Under the pieces are notes generated by a model that worked only from the letters and a program-made list of their open reading frames with translations, did not search any database and was not told the origin of the DNA. A stretch of DNA of 64,000 nucleotides, taken from assembly GCF_963583255.1 (NCBI RefSeq), contig NC_084803.1, forward strand, positions 2,384,688 to 2,448,687, written 5' to 3'. Positions 34,626 through 45,430 of the stretch are shown in pieces (the first letter of the stretch is position 1; every line of letters starts with the position of its first letter). This DNA is from Pyrus communis. Its lineage: Eukaryota; Streptophyta; Magnoliopsida; Rosales; Rosaceae. The translations under genes were made by a program, and so were the position numbers.

Positions 34626-37072
34626 TCATTTCAATTCACCGAGAGCTTTTGGCATTCCTATACTCTGGGCAAGGTTGCTCACTCTATCCTTCATGGCCTG
34701 AAGATTGAAACACAAATACCATCAGTTAAAGTAGCCGACTATTATCAATCAGTCCGTAAAAACATAGAAACACAAGAGTTCTCACCATGACACTTTTCTG
34801 ATGCGCATCTTTGTATGCTTCCGTCACCAATTCAGAGACTTTCTGCATTGTGAAAAAAAAAAAAAAAGGAAAAGAAATCACATCTATCCTAAGGAGAGAA
34901 ACTCATTCTGGCAAACGGGAAAGGGAAAAATAGTTTTCACGACTTACTTCTGCTCCTAGTTCCATAGCAGCCTCAGTTATCTCAGTGCGTACAGGTTGCT
35001 GGTTACCAGAAAGCGTTACCTAGGGGAAAATCAGAGATCAGAGGATTGTCAAATCTGAGAGCAACAGAGACAAGAGTATATATGAAAGTGAAGAGAAGAC
35101 GAAGACGAAGGTTCCATGTAACTAACAGCTGAGCTCATAAAACTAAAATGCACTGATTGGAAAAACTCAAAGTTATCTGTGTAGGTCAGCAAAAGTTTTG
35201 ACACTATGACCGTGGTCTTCACATTATCTTGATACTATGAAAGTGAAAGTTAAAATACCATTCAGACACAAGAGAACCAGCTTATATTCCCAAACTGAAC
35301 AAATATCCAAAGTTGACCTTGTCGCAAGAGTGAATCATTCGTACCTTTATAATCTCACCTTCACAGTAACCATCAAACACTGCCCTGAAAAAGGGAAAAA
35401 AAAAAGAAAAGAAAGAATGACGAGATAAATAATTATACCACTGAAAGGATTATCGGTATCAGACGAAATTGGATAAAGCTTTAAGAACATACGCAGCAAG
35501 CTCTTTCTGCACACGCACTGCTTCAACTTGTACTACATTTTGAGCTTGCTTAACTGTTTCATACAGATTTTGCATGCTGAAAACTCCTGCCTGCATCAAA
35601 AGTGCAGACATAACAGTATATCAAATTGATACTTAAATCAAGGTTTCTATTCTTAGGACTGCTGGACTAGCTCCACGTTGACTAAGACAGACTCGGGATA
35701 CTGTAACAGAAAACAACATAGGATCGTAGTCACAATTATGCTAGAAACAACATAAAGTCATTATCAGCATATGTTCTAGTAAACCAAAAGTGGCCACAGT
35801 TATGATAGACCTCAAGCTTGCAATGTCGCCATTACACAAGACAAATAAACGATGATAACACTATCACTATAGCAACCTTATAGTTCGACTATAATTATAG
35901 CTAGGCAACCCCATTTGACGTCCATACCACTGCCCTTCATCCTAAACGAATCCTGCTATCAATTGCGTGATGCAAGATATAATGATCCGTAATAAAACGT
36001 TGCTGGACCATCTTCGACTAAAGTACAGTTGACAGCCTAATGTCAAAATCTGTGGGCCTAGGGCTGCATAAAGCTACTTAGCTTACAATTGGAAGGGCTA
36101 CGAAACCCCGCAACCTAATACTGCATCAAGCATATAAATTTGATCTGGTGTCCCCACATGAAGCATATAAAAGTTAAAATCAGCCATCCCTTTTCATTTT
36201 AACAGAGTTTGTATTGACTTGACACACTCAGCAGAGGAATACAAGGGGCAAGAAATAAAATTTCTGAGAAGGATTAACGGGTACAGCAATGCAGCAGATA
36301 GCAATTCCAATGGTCAATACAAAGTTGGTCTACCCAAGACAAGTTCCAGAAAAATGGGAATACAAACTTCAAGAGGGAAAATGCTAAACCTTTGAAGCTG
36401 CATCGTCACCCTTTTTCCCTCCTCCAAATAAGCCATACACACGGGACGAACGGGGTGTCCTCCCAGTCTTAATACCAGGCCAAGAAACAATTGAAGGACG
36501 TGCTGGACGTGAGTTTACTACTTCACCTGTAATCAGAATAAAGCAGTAAGTTTGATTTGTCATCACAAATTACGCAATAACCCCGTCTCACAGCGGAATA
36601 GGCAAAAAATTTTTGCATAACAAAACAATGATTAACAGATTGAACATAAATTTCGAAAAAGCGCAAACATTTACGCACACAAATTTTCAATGCCCACAAT
36701 TTAGTTTGACATCCTAAACAATCTCGTTCAGCTAAGTGGCATCAATTTTCAATGCCCAGAATTCAAATACAATGGTCCAACATTTCCAACAGTAATTTCT
36801 CACACTGCCAAAGCAATGCTTTTTCCTCAAGTGTATGATAAAAAGGGGTTAAAATTGGAACAAAAAGAAACCCAATTTCTGTTCTATCTTGTTTCGAAAA
36901 CGCCATAATTTCTATGCAATTCGAGAAATGTTTGCATACAAAATTGTGCGGAATACTACTGGTATTGAGCCAATACGTTTCGAGAGGGCTTACGGAAAGA
37001 GTGGTGGTCCTGGGAGTCAGTGAGGCGGTGGAAGTTGGAAAGCCGGGAGCTTAAAGCACTGGTCGACGACAT
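34626..37072 (-). CDS. STIC2-like: Plastid nucleoid-associated protein, YbaB/EbfC family (STIC2-like)
   Basis: Seven exons (36994-37072, 36390-36526, 35493-35590, 35345-35384, 34948-35019, 34786-34842, 34626-34697) join in frame to give 184 aa. The first ~60 residues are rich in Ser/Arg/Pro (MSSTSALSSRLSNFHRLTDS, later RPARPSIVSWPG), fitting a plastid transit peptide. The YbaB core follows: MQNLYETVKQAQNVVQVEAV, RVQKELAA, FDGYCEGEIIKVTLSGNQQP, TEAAMELGAEKVSELVTEAY and a helical end with MKDRVSNLAQSIGMP. The family matches Arabidopsis STIC2 (At2g24020) and its paralogue At4g30620, stromal proteins linked to co-translational thylakoid targeting. The large intron 2 (35,591-36,389) shows no coding sequence. 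The gene looks intact. Confidence 0.92.
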
Positions 37073-38344
37073 GACGGACACAGAGAGGGAGGAAGGAGAG
37101 GCGAAATAGTGGTGCAATTCAATGCCACTCTCTCTCGCTGTCTCTAGTTTTTCGATACGGTGGATCTCTTCGATACCTACCTCGATGCACCAAACAAAAC
37201 TTTGGTAATTTTATTTAATTTTTATCTTATATATAATATATAATATATATATTTTTTTGAAAGGGTTTGCGCGATTATCGGATGACCAGTTCCACATGAC
37301 TTATAGGATTTATTTTTTATTTTTTTTATCTTTTTTGCTTGACCAAGGGACATAATCCCGAAAGAAAAAGAATATTACATATAATTATCACGAGGCAAAA
37401 AAACACTAATTTATATCTACAGATGGCAATTTACAACAAAAATAAGAAGCTAGTAACTCCCAAAATGTCTTGTGAAATCACAACAATTTCAGGTTTCACA
37501 AAAACAGTTTGCTATTAACTCCGGATTTGTAAAATCGGTTTTGCCCAGTTCTACAAAATTCATCATAAAGTTGGAACCTCTTTTTGGTAAAATTTTCATG
37601 CAAACTCAATTCCGGCTACGTTTTAGGTCAGTTCAATATTTATAACTGATTCTTCTATTTTTGAGCTTAAAATTTTAATCAGTTACTTGTGTTAATAAAT
37701 AATAAGACCGCTTCCAAGTGGCTTAAACATTTTTCTTCATGCAGACACAAGATCTTGCCAAAAAGCCTCAGCAATTGCATTTTTCACAATAACTGTCATA
37801 CGCTCATACATTCGTACAACTACATTTCTACTTATCAAAAGGTAACAACACAAAAACTTGCACTGTGAAAAAAAGAATGAAAAAGCACTACAGAGAGGAT
37901 GGACGACGGATCATTCCATAACGAGCAAATCTGGTCTCCGCAATGCAACCCTGTGAACGAGTAGGATAGGAAAGAAGATGGTCAAAAGAAGTTGGCACTT
38001 AAATCTCTTCAAAATTGGTATTAAGGAACAAAAGGATTAAGATAATTTACTTTTAAAAGCAGTTCACAACGATTCATATGCGATACCCTAACTGATTCTT
38101 TGAGGCATTCCTTTCTAGATACTTTGTGGTTGGCCCGTTTCCTCTGGTAATCCGAACTATTTTAAAGTGTGAGATCGATCCCATACCAAACAATTCGGGA
38201 TCGGTTTGGTTTCGGTATAAAAATTTTCGGGATTTTCGGTTTGGGTTTTTTTTGGTTTGGTTTCGGTATGGTTTCGGATTTTCGGTATTTTTTTTCCACC
38301 CTAGTTAGTCGGGTCAAGGGGGAGTTCTAACTTGTACAGTTAAT
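37073..38344. other. Intergenic sequence, AT-rich
   Basis: The left end is the promoter of the YbaB gene. A minus-strand segment at about 37,875-37,955 has an acceptor-like CACAG and an open stretch ending RFARYGMIRRPSSL and a stop. It could be an orphan terminal exon, but I do not recognise it. From 38,195 to 38,300 there is a low-complexity repeat of GGTTTCGGTAT/TTTCGG type. Confidence 0.45.
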
Positions 38345-38484
38345 CATTCCACTATTTACTCAAGGTTGATCATGTAAGCAAACATACCCTTTTAATTTTG
38401 TAGTTATGATGATCTGAACAAGAACGACACCGAGGCTGATGCAAGCTTCACGAACTCAACTCCTTCTGGCTTTGGACAGGTGTG
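38345..38484 (+). pseudogene. Orphan C-terminal exon of a kelch-type gene
   Basis: TATTTACTCAA, ATCATGT.AGCAAA and then TATGATGATCTGA with ACCGAGGCTGATGCAAG and ACGAACTCAACTC repeat the end of the kelch-type gene at 41,800-42,190, including the intron between its two last exons. No upstream coding part is present here. It is therefore a broken copy of the same family, on the same strand. Confidence 0.75.
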
Positions 38485-38920
38485 TTCCGCGACTGAGACT
38501 GTAAGTGTAATGGTCATTGCATGTGTTCGTTCAGTTTTGTGAATGATGTCAATTTGCTGGATTTTTCTTGAATGGTGCTGTATGAGTTGGCTGAGGCTCT
38601 CAGTTTCCTCACCCATTGTAAATGGTAATAATCTTTATCTTCTTGTTCTTCCTCGAGTCTTATGATTGTATAAGAAATATCGCATCAGGGGATTTTGATT
38701 TGAAGAAGAAGAGGTACCCAATTCATTCTTTTTGCCGAATGGTTCTTTCTCAAATTTTATTATGACACTCGGCAAATGCGTTGCGTAAATTGTTATTATT
38801 GTGTGTAATGCATTTTAGCTGTATTTTGGACCGGCTTTGGGTTTTCTGTTGTTGATTGAAATCAAATCTTTGAGAGTATTTTTTTTTTCTTTATTTTGAA
38901 GTTGCTTGAGTTTGCATCTC

Positions 38921-38963
38921 AATACTATACTATACTATACTATACTATACTATACTATACTAT
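38921..38963. repeat. (TATAC)n pentanucleotide microsatellite
   Basis: About eight tandem TATAC/ACTAT units occur within the duplicated leader. The second copy of the leader has only non-repetitive TCTATTCTAC at the equivalent place, so the array expanded after the duplication. Confidence 0.9.
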
Positions 38964-39048
38964 AAATGGTTCTATTTGATTGTTTTCTTGATATTAATTA
39001 TTGGATTCGTAATTTATTGAATGAATGGTTGATTCGATGAGAGAGAGC

Positions 39049-39130
39049 CTTGGAGCAACGGAAATGTTGTTCACTGGGACCAAAAGGTCATGAGTTTGAG
39101 TTGTGGAAACATCATCTTTGCAAAGCAAGA
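39049..39130 (+). mobile_element. Au-type SINE fragment
   Basis: TTGGAGCAACGGAAATGTTG, GACCAAAAGGTCATGAGTTT and TGTGGAAACATCATCTTTGC with AAAGCAAG follow the head of plant Au-like tRNA-derived SINEs (GGAGCAACGGTAAAG...GGTCA.GGGTTCGAG). The 3' half is not recognisable. Confidence 0.6.
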
Positions 39131-39589
39131 TGTTCTCAATCAATGCTCGTTCGTTCCCGCACCCTTTCACAGTCACCGTCTTTCCTATACGAAGTTCTCA
39201 ATCAATGCTCCTTCACCTTTCATCGGTGCTCCACTTTCCTTGTTTGATTATTAACAAACATCTACCACTATTTTGCATTGATTCGTTTAATTGATGTGTA
39301 TGTCCTTTTCTTTTAATTTGTTCTCCATTATTGCAGACTACTAAGTTTTGCTTGAGGATCTAAAATTTTTGTTGCAATCGTTCGTATGTATAATTATTGA
39401 AGTAACAAAGCTCAGTACCCACGAAGCTCCCAATCAACGCTTCTACACGATTTAGTTTCAGGTTCCTAGGTTTTAGGTTTTTTTTTTTTCAAATTTTTTT
39501 ATTAATAAATTCAAATTATTTTAAAAATATGGTCCACTTAAGGTGCCATGTAAGATGATATAAAATTGTGGTATAAATAGATGATAAGA

Positions 39590-40300
39590 ATGATATTATT
39601 GAAGATTTATATGATACAAAAGAAGAAAGGAAATATAAGAGGTCCCAAGCCAATAATATTTAGGGTTTATATATAGAGGAGGGGTTTGATGTGCTTTTGC
39701 TTGGCAAGTAGGGCAATGTGGGGGACCATATATATATATATGCCTTGGTGTATTTTGAAGAATACAAGTTGCACGTTTTGGGTTTGATTGGTGGTGTTTG
39801 GGTTACACATTAGAAGATTCTGTCCAGGTTTTATGCTCTCAAAACTCAGACATCTCAACCTCTTCCTCCCTCACGTACACACACTCTGGCCATGAATATA
39901 AATTCTGGCTCGTGCTTTTTTCAAGTCCCCAATTAATTATCACAGAGATTCCTAAACCTTTATAAACCAAAATCATATATATGTAGGGTGACGTGACGAT
40001 CGGGCAGTGTTCGTGCCAACCGTGCCGTCTCCTTCTTTTTCTTAAGGTGTGGTAGAGTGATTTGGCCGGGAACCCAACTGAGCGATCTATCTCAACAGGC
40101 AGGTCTGAATCAGACCGTCTGATTTTTCCCTCTCCTTCCTTGATGTTATCTTTTCTTCTGTCATCTAAGCAAACCGTTTATCTTTTTTTTTCTAGGAATT
40201 TTATGCATATTTTTTATCTTTAGAGTTTGTGCTTGTTTTTGGGGTATTTTTGTTTTTTTCCATTGGATTATTTTGTTGATGATACGATAATCTTTAGATT
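39590..40300 (+). promoter_or_regulatory. Duplicated promoter-like segment, copy 2, upstream of kelch-type gene
   Basis: It carries a TATATATA box at 39668-39675 in the context GGGTTTATATATAGAGGAGG. The same box is at 19448-19455 in copy 1. The sequence continues without the 1.1-kb interruption seen in copy 1 and leads into the leader (40,330-40,777) of the kelch-type gene. Conservation of the TATA neighbourhood between copies suggests it is or was a promoter. Confidence 0.55.
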
Positions 40301-40777
40301 TAGTAGTATAATTAACGGTTGTGTTGTAGGGGTATTTTCATGAATGGCGTTAGTATAATTGTTGGATTTATCATCTGCTAGTATAGATGTTAATTTGCTG
40401 GTTTTTTCATGAATGGTGTTGTAAGATTTGGATCTGGCTCTCAGTTTCCTCCCTGTTGTCAATTGTAATAACCGTTATCTTCTTATTCTCCTTCGAATCT
40501 TATAATTGTAGAATGCCTTTTGGTTTTCGGTGGTGTTGTGTTTGGACCAGTTTTCGATTTTCTGTTGTTGATTGAAATCAAAATCCTTGGGAGTCTGTTT
40601 TTTTCTCTCTCTTTATTTTGAAGTTTCTTGAGTTTTCTTCTCTATTCTACAAATTATTCTCTTTGACTGTTTTGTTGATACTAATAATTGGTTTGGTATT
40701 CTATTGAATGAATGATTGATTTTATTCATTATTTGACACACATTCCTATCGTTGATCCCACCCGGGACAAGATACAA

Positions 40778-42188
40778 ATGTCGAACAAGGATTGCTATTA
40801 TTGCATTCAGCTTATGGGGCGAGTTTGCAGCCTCAACATCAGTCAGCTTTTATTTAAGAAGGGATCTACTTCTAAGAGGCCCGAATTCAAAAATGTGTTT
40901 GTCAACGCAAATGTTGAATTTCCGGATGGGACTAGTTATCAGGGATTCCAAATTGCATTTTGTTGGGGGTGAGAAGATTGTCAGGCCTGGGATTGTTCCT
41001 CACTTTTAGTTGGACCCGAGGTCTTTCAGACATAGCTCTGTATGTCGCCACCCCAACTCACATGTCTTCACCTTTGACCCTACATTCCACACCCTCTATA
41101 AGGACAGTAACTTTCCCGATCTTTCTGCTCCCAAGTCCTGCCCTATCGTGGTCACCCTTGGGGATAAAAACAAAGTTTATGTCCTTTCAACAGATGCACT
41201 CTTCCTCTTTGCTGGTCATAGTTTTACTGAACCAATTTTCGAGGTTTTTGATTTTGATTTAAAAACCTGGAAACTTCTCCCTCCCCCCCTTTACTCCTGT
41301 CGCGCCCCTATCATGTCCCGCTATGCTATTGGCCGCAAGCTGTATCTTAATACCAGCCATTTTTCATGCATTTTTGATGCAGAAAAAGAAGAATGGGACT
41401 ATGCCATCCCATTGAAGTTTCCCTATCTTATGTGCTCTGTAGAGTACAATGGCTTTCTAATTGCTATGCCCTTATTCGGCGAAGCAGAAGTTGTTGCCTA
41501 TAACTTGGACTCATTTGGGCTCACCAATTCTGAAAAGCGTCTAGATCAGCTACAGGAAATATTCAAGGATCCCTTTTACAACCCCATAGAGTGCTATCTC
41601 ACCAGTCTTGACGATCATGGCCGCATGTGCCTCCTTTATTCAGGTTTCTCCTATTCCAGCTCTTCCAAAGAGTTTTGGGGACGTGTAGCGGTGTTTCAAG
41701 TATCTGTCTCAAACTCTACGGACAATCCAGTTGTCACTGCAGTTCTAGAGGCTGTCGAAGACTATAACATGCAGGACTTTGTAGTTTGTGATACCAGTAT
41801 TTACTCAACATTCATCATGTGAGCAAAAGTTCTGACTTTCCTCCCTCTTTAATTTTGGCTTTAACGTTGATCTGCATTTATGTATTTGTTAGCATATTAT
41901 ATACGGCTGTGACCTGCCATTTTTTGTTCAATATACTTGTCCAGTATATGTATGCCTTCTTTCGTGCATTATGGTGTCTTTTGAATTCTAAATGTTTCGT
42001 ATCCTTTTTGTACATTCCCAGTACTTTAGCCTAGGCGAAGTCGTCATTCCCTGCTGGTCATTTTGTAGGTATGATGATCTGAGCATGGATGATACCGAGG
42101 CTGATGCAAGTTTAACGAACTCAACTCTTTCTGGCTTGGATGCTGTTATGTATGAAGAACCGGAAACTACAGTTTCTGAAACAGGCCA
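40778..42188 (+). pseudogene. Kelch-type protein gene with frameshift and stop
   Basis: The coding part starts MSNKDCYYCIQLMGRVCSLN and runs to about 40,965, where one extra T shifts the frame (TTTTGTTGGGGGTGAG). The continuing frame (GGEKIVRPGIVPHF) then meets TAG at 41007-41009 before LDPRSFRHSSVCRHPN. From there 270 codons are open: FTFDPTFHTLYKDSNFP, KVYVLSTDALFLF, FDFDLKTWKLLPPPLYS, IGRKLYLNT and FDAEKEEWDYAIPL. These are kelch/beta-propeller-like repeats similar to plant F-box/kelch families, but no F-box is seen. After FIM an intron (GTGAGC to TAG, 41,818-42,069) leads to a last exon with MYDDLSMDDTEADASL. A 41-nt GT-AG segment (40969-41009) would remove the TAG but leave the reading frame wrong, so I call it a pseudogene. 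Confidence 0.75.
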
Positions 42189-42989
42189 GGTACGCAACTG
42201 AGTTTTCTTTCATGTACTGTTTGTAGGTTCTGATTCCAGTGAGTTATATAACTTGATAGTTTCTCTCTGACTTGTTCAATTTCTCTGCTCTCCCCTTGGA
42301 TCTAGATGATGGATCCCTTGATAAGGCTTAAATTAATGTACCCAACTAAGGGTTATATAATATGTATCGAAAGGTATTGTTAAATCCAAAATCGCATGGG
42401 ATAACCATTTGATCTTTAAGATATGTGGATGACAGGTTCTCTCACATCACCCCGGTGTTTTTGCCTCTGATTGATTGGGGAATAGTATGTGTTTATAGCA
42501 CGCGAAGGGTTATTGAGGCTCCTGGACTCTGCATTGACTAACGTATAGGTTTTCTTGTTGCAGTTTTGGTAATGCAGTGTCACCGGATAGGCTTTCTTGG
42601 CATGGCATGGAACTGAAAAATCATATCTGAACACGTTGAGAACAATAGCTGTATTACTTGGGAATGGGTATTCTACTCTTTAATCTCGATCGATCAAGTC
42701 TTATAAATGTACGTAGTAGTAACTTAATTTCATTAGAACTGTTGTATTAACTCAATTTCAACTCACTTGGTGATGAATGGTTGCGTATAAAGCTTAGCGC
42801 AGTTTGCTGATTCAATTGTGCAAACATTCTTTCTTTATTCAAGGCACTCTAGTGTTGGATTTGGTCAGTAGCGTAAACAGTAATTTGTTGATCATTTTGC
42901 CTGACTAATTCATATTATAATTTATCTGCAACATGACGTTAAGGGAAATCGATAAGCATACAACTTTCAAGCGTGGCTGTAGTTAATAG
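42189..42989. other. Intergenic sequence, no gene seen
   Basis: 3' flank of the kelch-type pseudogene, then AT-rich sequence without recognisable repeats. Confidence 0.45.
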
Positions 42990-43334
42990 TTAGAAGTGCA
43001 TATATTCTGCTTGAGTGGAGAATGCTGCACGTTCCAAGTAGGAGATTCTCGGGTACTTGAATTCTTTCTTCCCTTGTCCTTCATCGTCGTGCAAATCCTC
43101 ATGATCGAAAATTTCCAAGTGCCCTTTGAATTTTAACTTGCACATGAAGGTGTACCTCGAATATGCAAAAGATAGGAGTGATAAGAAAAGACAGGGATGA
43201 GAACGCTTCTTCGGGCAGTTTCCCGTGCCTTTTATTGACCCACAGAGACCAGCATTTCCGAGGAAAGAGTCTATGGTCGGTGAAGAAATGAGTTTGGTCG
43301 GCCAAGATAATACTTGCAAGTCGCCTCTTACCAT
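42990..43334 (-). pseudogene. LRR receptor-kinase fragment (juxtamembrane region)
   Basis: The minus strand reads DSFLGNAGLCGSIKGTGNCP, then KKRSHPCLFLSLLS, which is the cap at the end of the LRR domain of receptor kinases like At2g24130. The membrane segment continues in another frame (LITPIFCIFEVHLHV), so there is a frameshift. In the first frame DHEDLHDDEGQG and FKYPRISY match the start of the cytoplasmic region. No kinase domain follows. A small decayed piece. Confidence 0.65.
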
Positions 43335-44159
43335 AGTGGTGGAAAGGAGTCGAGCCCTTGCATGACAGCGTATCTAATCAAATAAAATCTATCAAGTTGT
43401 TTCTTGTTTGAATTTTGGTCCCAAATGGTCATTTACTGACCAATACTTGACTACCACATGCCTCATTTTGGTCAATTAGGCCAAGCGTTGTAAACTGGAA
43501 CACTTGCCTTCTCTCTTCTTATCATTTCATTATCTTTATCAGGTTAGCATGTATCCTAGAACGCATGCCCTCCCCCTGCCGCGGGTGGTAAAGTGGACTT
43601 TTTAAATTGCTTATGGTTAATAAAAATAGATCATTGGGCACGCGAACCGTGCATATTGACTATGGGTTGACAACTATTGCCAAGAACTAAAATCAGCCAA
43701 AGTGTTGCATATAATGTCCCTTCTGGACTTCATTATCATAGACGACTAAGGAAATCAGTATCCCAATCTACCAAGAAGATTCAGTTAACTTTAGCAAATA
43801 TCATCATTTTGGAAAATCGGCATCAATGGATAAATTATAGGACTTGATAACAAGAAATGGATATGTGAAGGGAGTTAAAACTTTCCTTTTCATTGACAAG
43901 GTAGCAAGAGAGTGCCGATACAGATGCAAAAAAAATCAAAGTTGGAGCTTATTTCCCATTCATAATCCAATTGTTCACCATCATGATAACACTCTCTGCG
44001 TCAATGAACATATGCCCTCTACGTATGTAAAACACTCTTTGCCATCTTAAGATTCAAACAAGCCAATGAGTCAAAATTTTTGAAATGATCTACTCTCCCA
44101 TTTTGGTAAATGACCAGGCTATTTACCAGGTGGACAGATAGACACACTCAATCTGCACT
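43335..44159. other. Intergenic sequence, no gene seen
   Basis: No coding similarity. AT-rich; a short frame at 43,844-44,050 lacks any domain. Confidence 0.4.
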
Positions 44160-45110
44160 CAGACATTTTTATTATTTTACTAACTAGCACTTATATTTTT
44201 ATTGTGTAAATTTACTAACTTTCAAATCAAGCACAAGGCATTCAAGTTTGGGTTCTCTCCCCAACTGAAACAAAAATGGAAAATGTATATCAAGGCACGG
44301 TTCAGCCTTCAAGGAAGGCAACCTGTCACCTGATGACTAAGGCGGAAGCACTTAACTGGTATTCTGCCACCGAATTTCCGATTGATAAAAAGTCAATATA
44401 CTTGCTCAAGGCTGACTCCGTTTACGAATTCGAAAAGGACATGTATATGGTCTTCACCGACCCAGTAGAAGACACTTTACACACATATGTTGTGAAGAAT
44501 AAGGGGAATCTTGTAGATCGTGACACTAGAGAGGCCACTAAGGAGATAAAGAAGATTTTGTGGTAATTTAATAGAAATATTATAATTGTTAGTATATAAC
44601 CAGTATTGTTTATATGTATGTGTTATTTTTGTTAATTTAACAATTTTGTAGGAATGTTGTGAAAGAGCTCAAGTACCTCAAAAAGGAGCACAATCTGGAG
44701 CATGGGATTTTGGGTGAGCACTCAATATTTGTAGTATTCCCCTTTTCCCCTTATTCTTCGCAACATATGTGTGTAAAGTGTCTTCTACTGGGTCAGTGAA
44801 GGCCATATACATGTCATTTTCGAGTTCGCAAACAGAGTCAGCCTTTAGCAGGTATATTGACTTTTGATCAATCGGGAATTTGGTGGTAGAATACCAGTTA
44901 AGTGCTTCTACCTTGGTCATCAGGTGATAGGTTGCCTTTCTTGAACGCTGAACCGTGCCTCGATATACATTTTCCATTTTTGTTTCAGTTGCGGAAAAGA
45001 ACCCAAACTTGAATGACCCACCCTTGTGCTTGATTTGAAAGTTAGTTAGTAAATAATTAGTAAATTCGCACAATAGCAGTAATAATAAAAATGTAAGTGC
45101 CAGTTAGTAA
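44160..45110. repeat. Large inverted repeat made of a gene fragment
   Basis: The left arm (about 44,165-44,510) and right arm (about 44,755-45,110) are reverse complements. Shared landmarks on one strand are ATGGAAAATGTAT.TC, GGCACGGTTCAGC.TTCAAG, CACCTGATGAC.AAGG, GAAGACACTTTACACACATA and the flank ATCAAGCACAAGG. Arms of about 340 bp enclose about 245 bp. Both arms encode the same peptide (MENVYQGTVQPSRKATCHLM on +, MENVYRGTVQRSRKATYHLM on -). A transcript would fold into a long, nearly perfect hairpin. Confidence 0.85.
44276..44748 (+). pseudogene. Unidentified gene fragment in the left arm and spacer
   Basis: The 96-codon frame (MENVYQGTVQPSRKATCHLM, EALNWYSATEFPIDKKSIYL, YMVFTDPVEDTLHTYVVKNK) is followed by a GT-AG intron (about 44,565-44,651). 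A continuing frame NVVKELKYLKKEHNLEHGIL then runs into the right arm. I do not recognise the family. The spacer exon is not repeated, so the right arm is the inverted partial copy of this piece. Confidence 0.5.
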
Positions 45111-45430
45111 AATAATTAGTAAATTTACACAATAGCAGTAATAATAAAAATGTAAGTGCCACTTAGTAAAATAATTAGTAAATTTACATAATAACAATAA
45201 TAATAAAAATGTAAATGCTAGTTAGTAAATAATTAGTAAATTCAGTAATAATAAAAATGTAAGTGCCACTTAGAAAAATAATTAGTAAATTTACATAATA
45301 ACAATAATAATAAAAATGTAAATGCTAGTTAGTAAATAATTAGTAAATTCAGTAATAATAAAAATGTAAGTGCCAGTTCGTAAAATAATTAGTAAATTTA
45401 CACAATAACAGTAAAAAAAAATGCAAATGT
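45046..45430. repeat. Minisatellite, unit about 60 bp, about six copies
   Basis: Units built from AATAATTAGTAAATT.AC and CAATA.CAGTAATAATAAAA plus ATGTAAGTGCCA.TTAGTAAA repeat head to tail with indels. A single unit of the same sequence, inverted, sits outside the left arm of the neighbouring inverted repeat (about 44,165-44,225), so the array expanded on one side only. Confidence 0.85.

Larger units (their letters stand above)
38485..39589 (+). repeat. Leader-like sequence related to 40,330-40,777, with a SINE and a microsatellite
   Basis: Phrases GTCAATTTGCTGGATTTTTC, GCTCTCAGTTTCCTC, TTATCTTCTTGTTCTTCC, TTTTCTGTTGTTGATTGAAA and TTTATTTTGAAGTTGCTTGA recur in order at 40,380-40,640. This is a second copy of the 5' leader/intron of the kelch-type gene, lying directly after the orphan C-terminal exon, so gene pieces are out of order. 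The rest (about 39,140-39,589) is AT-rich with no gene seen. Confidence 0.7.

Noticed and set aside
40969..41009. 41-nt GT-AG segment that could remove the TAG in the kelch-type gene
   Set aside because: It is too short for a plant intron and its removal does not restore the reading frame of LDPRSFRHSS, so a frameshift plus stop is the better reading.
45046..45430. Regularly spaced repeats resembling a CRISPR array
   Set aside because: Whole units, not just short repeats, are conserved, there are no unique spacers, and this is a plant genome. It is a minisatellite.
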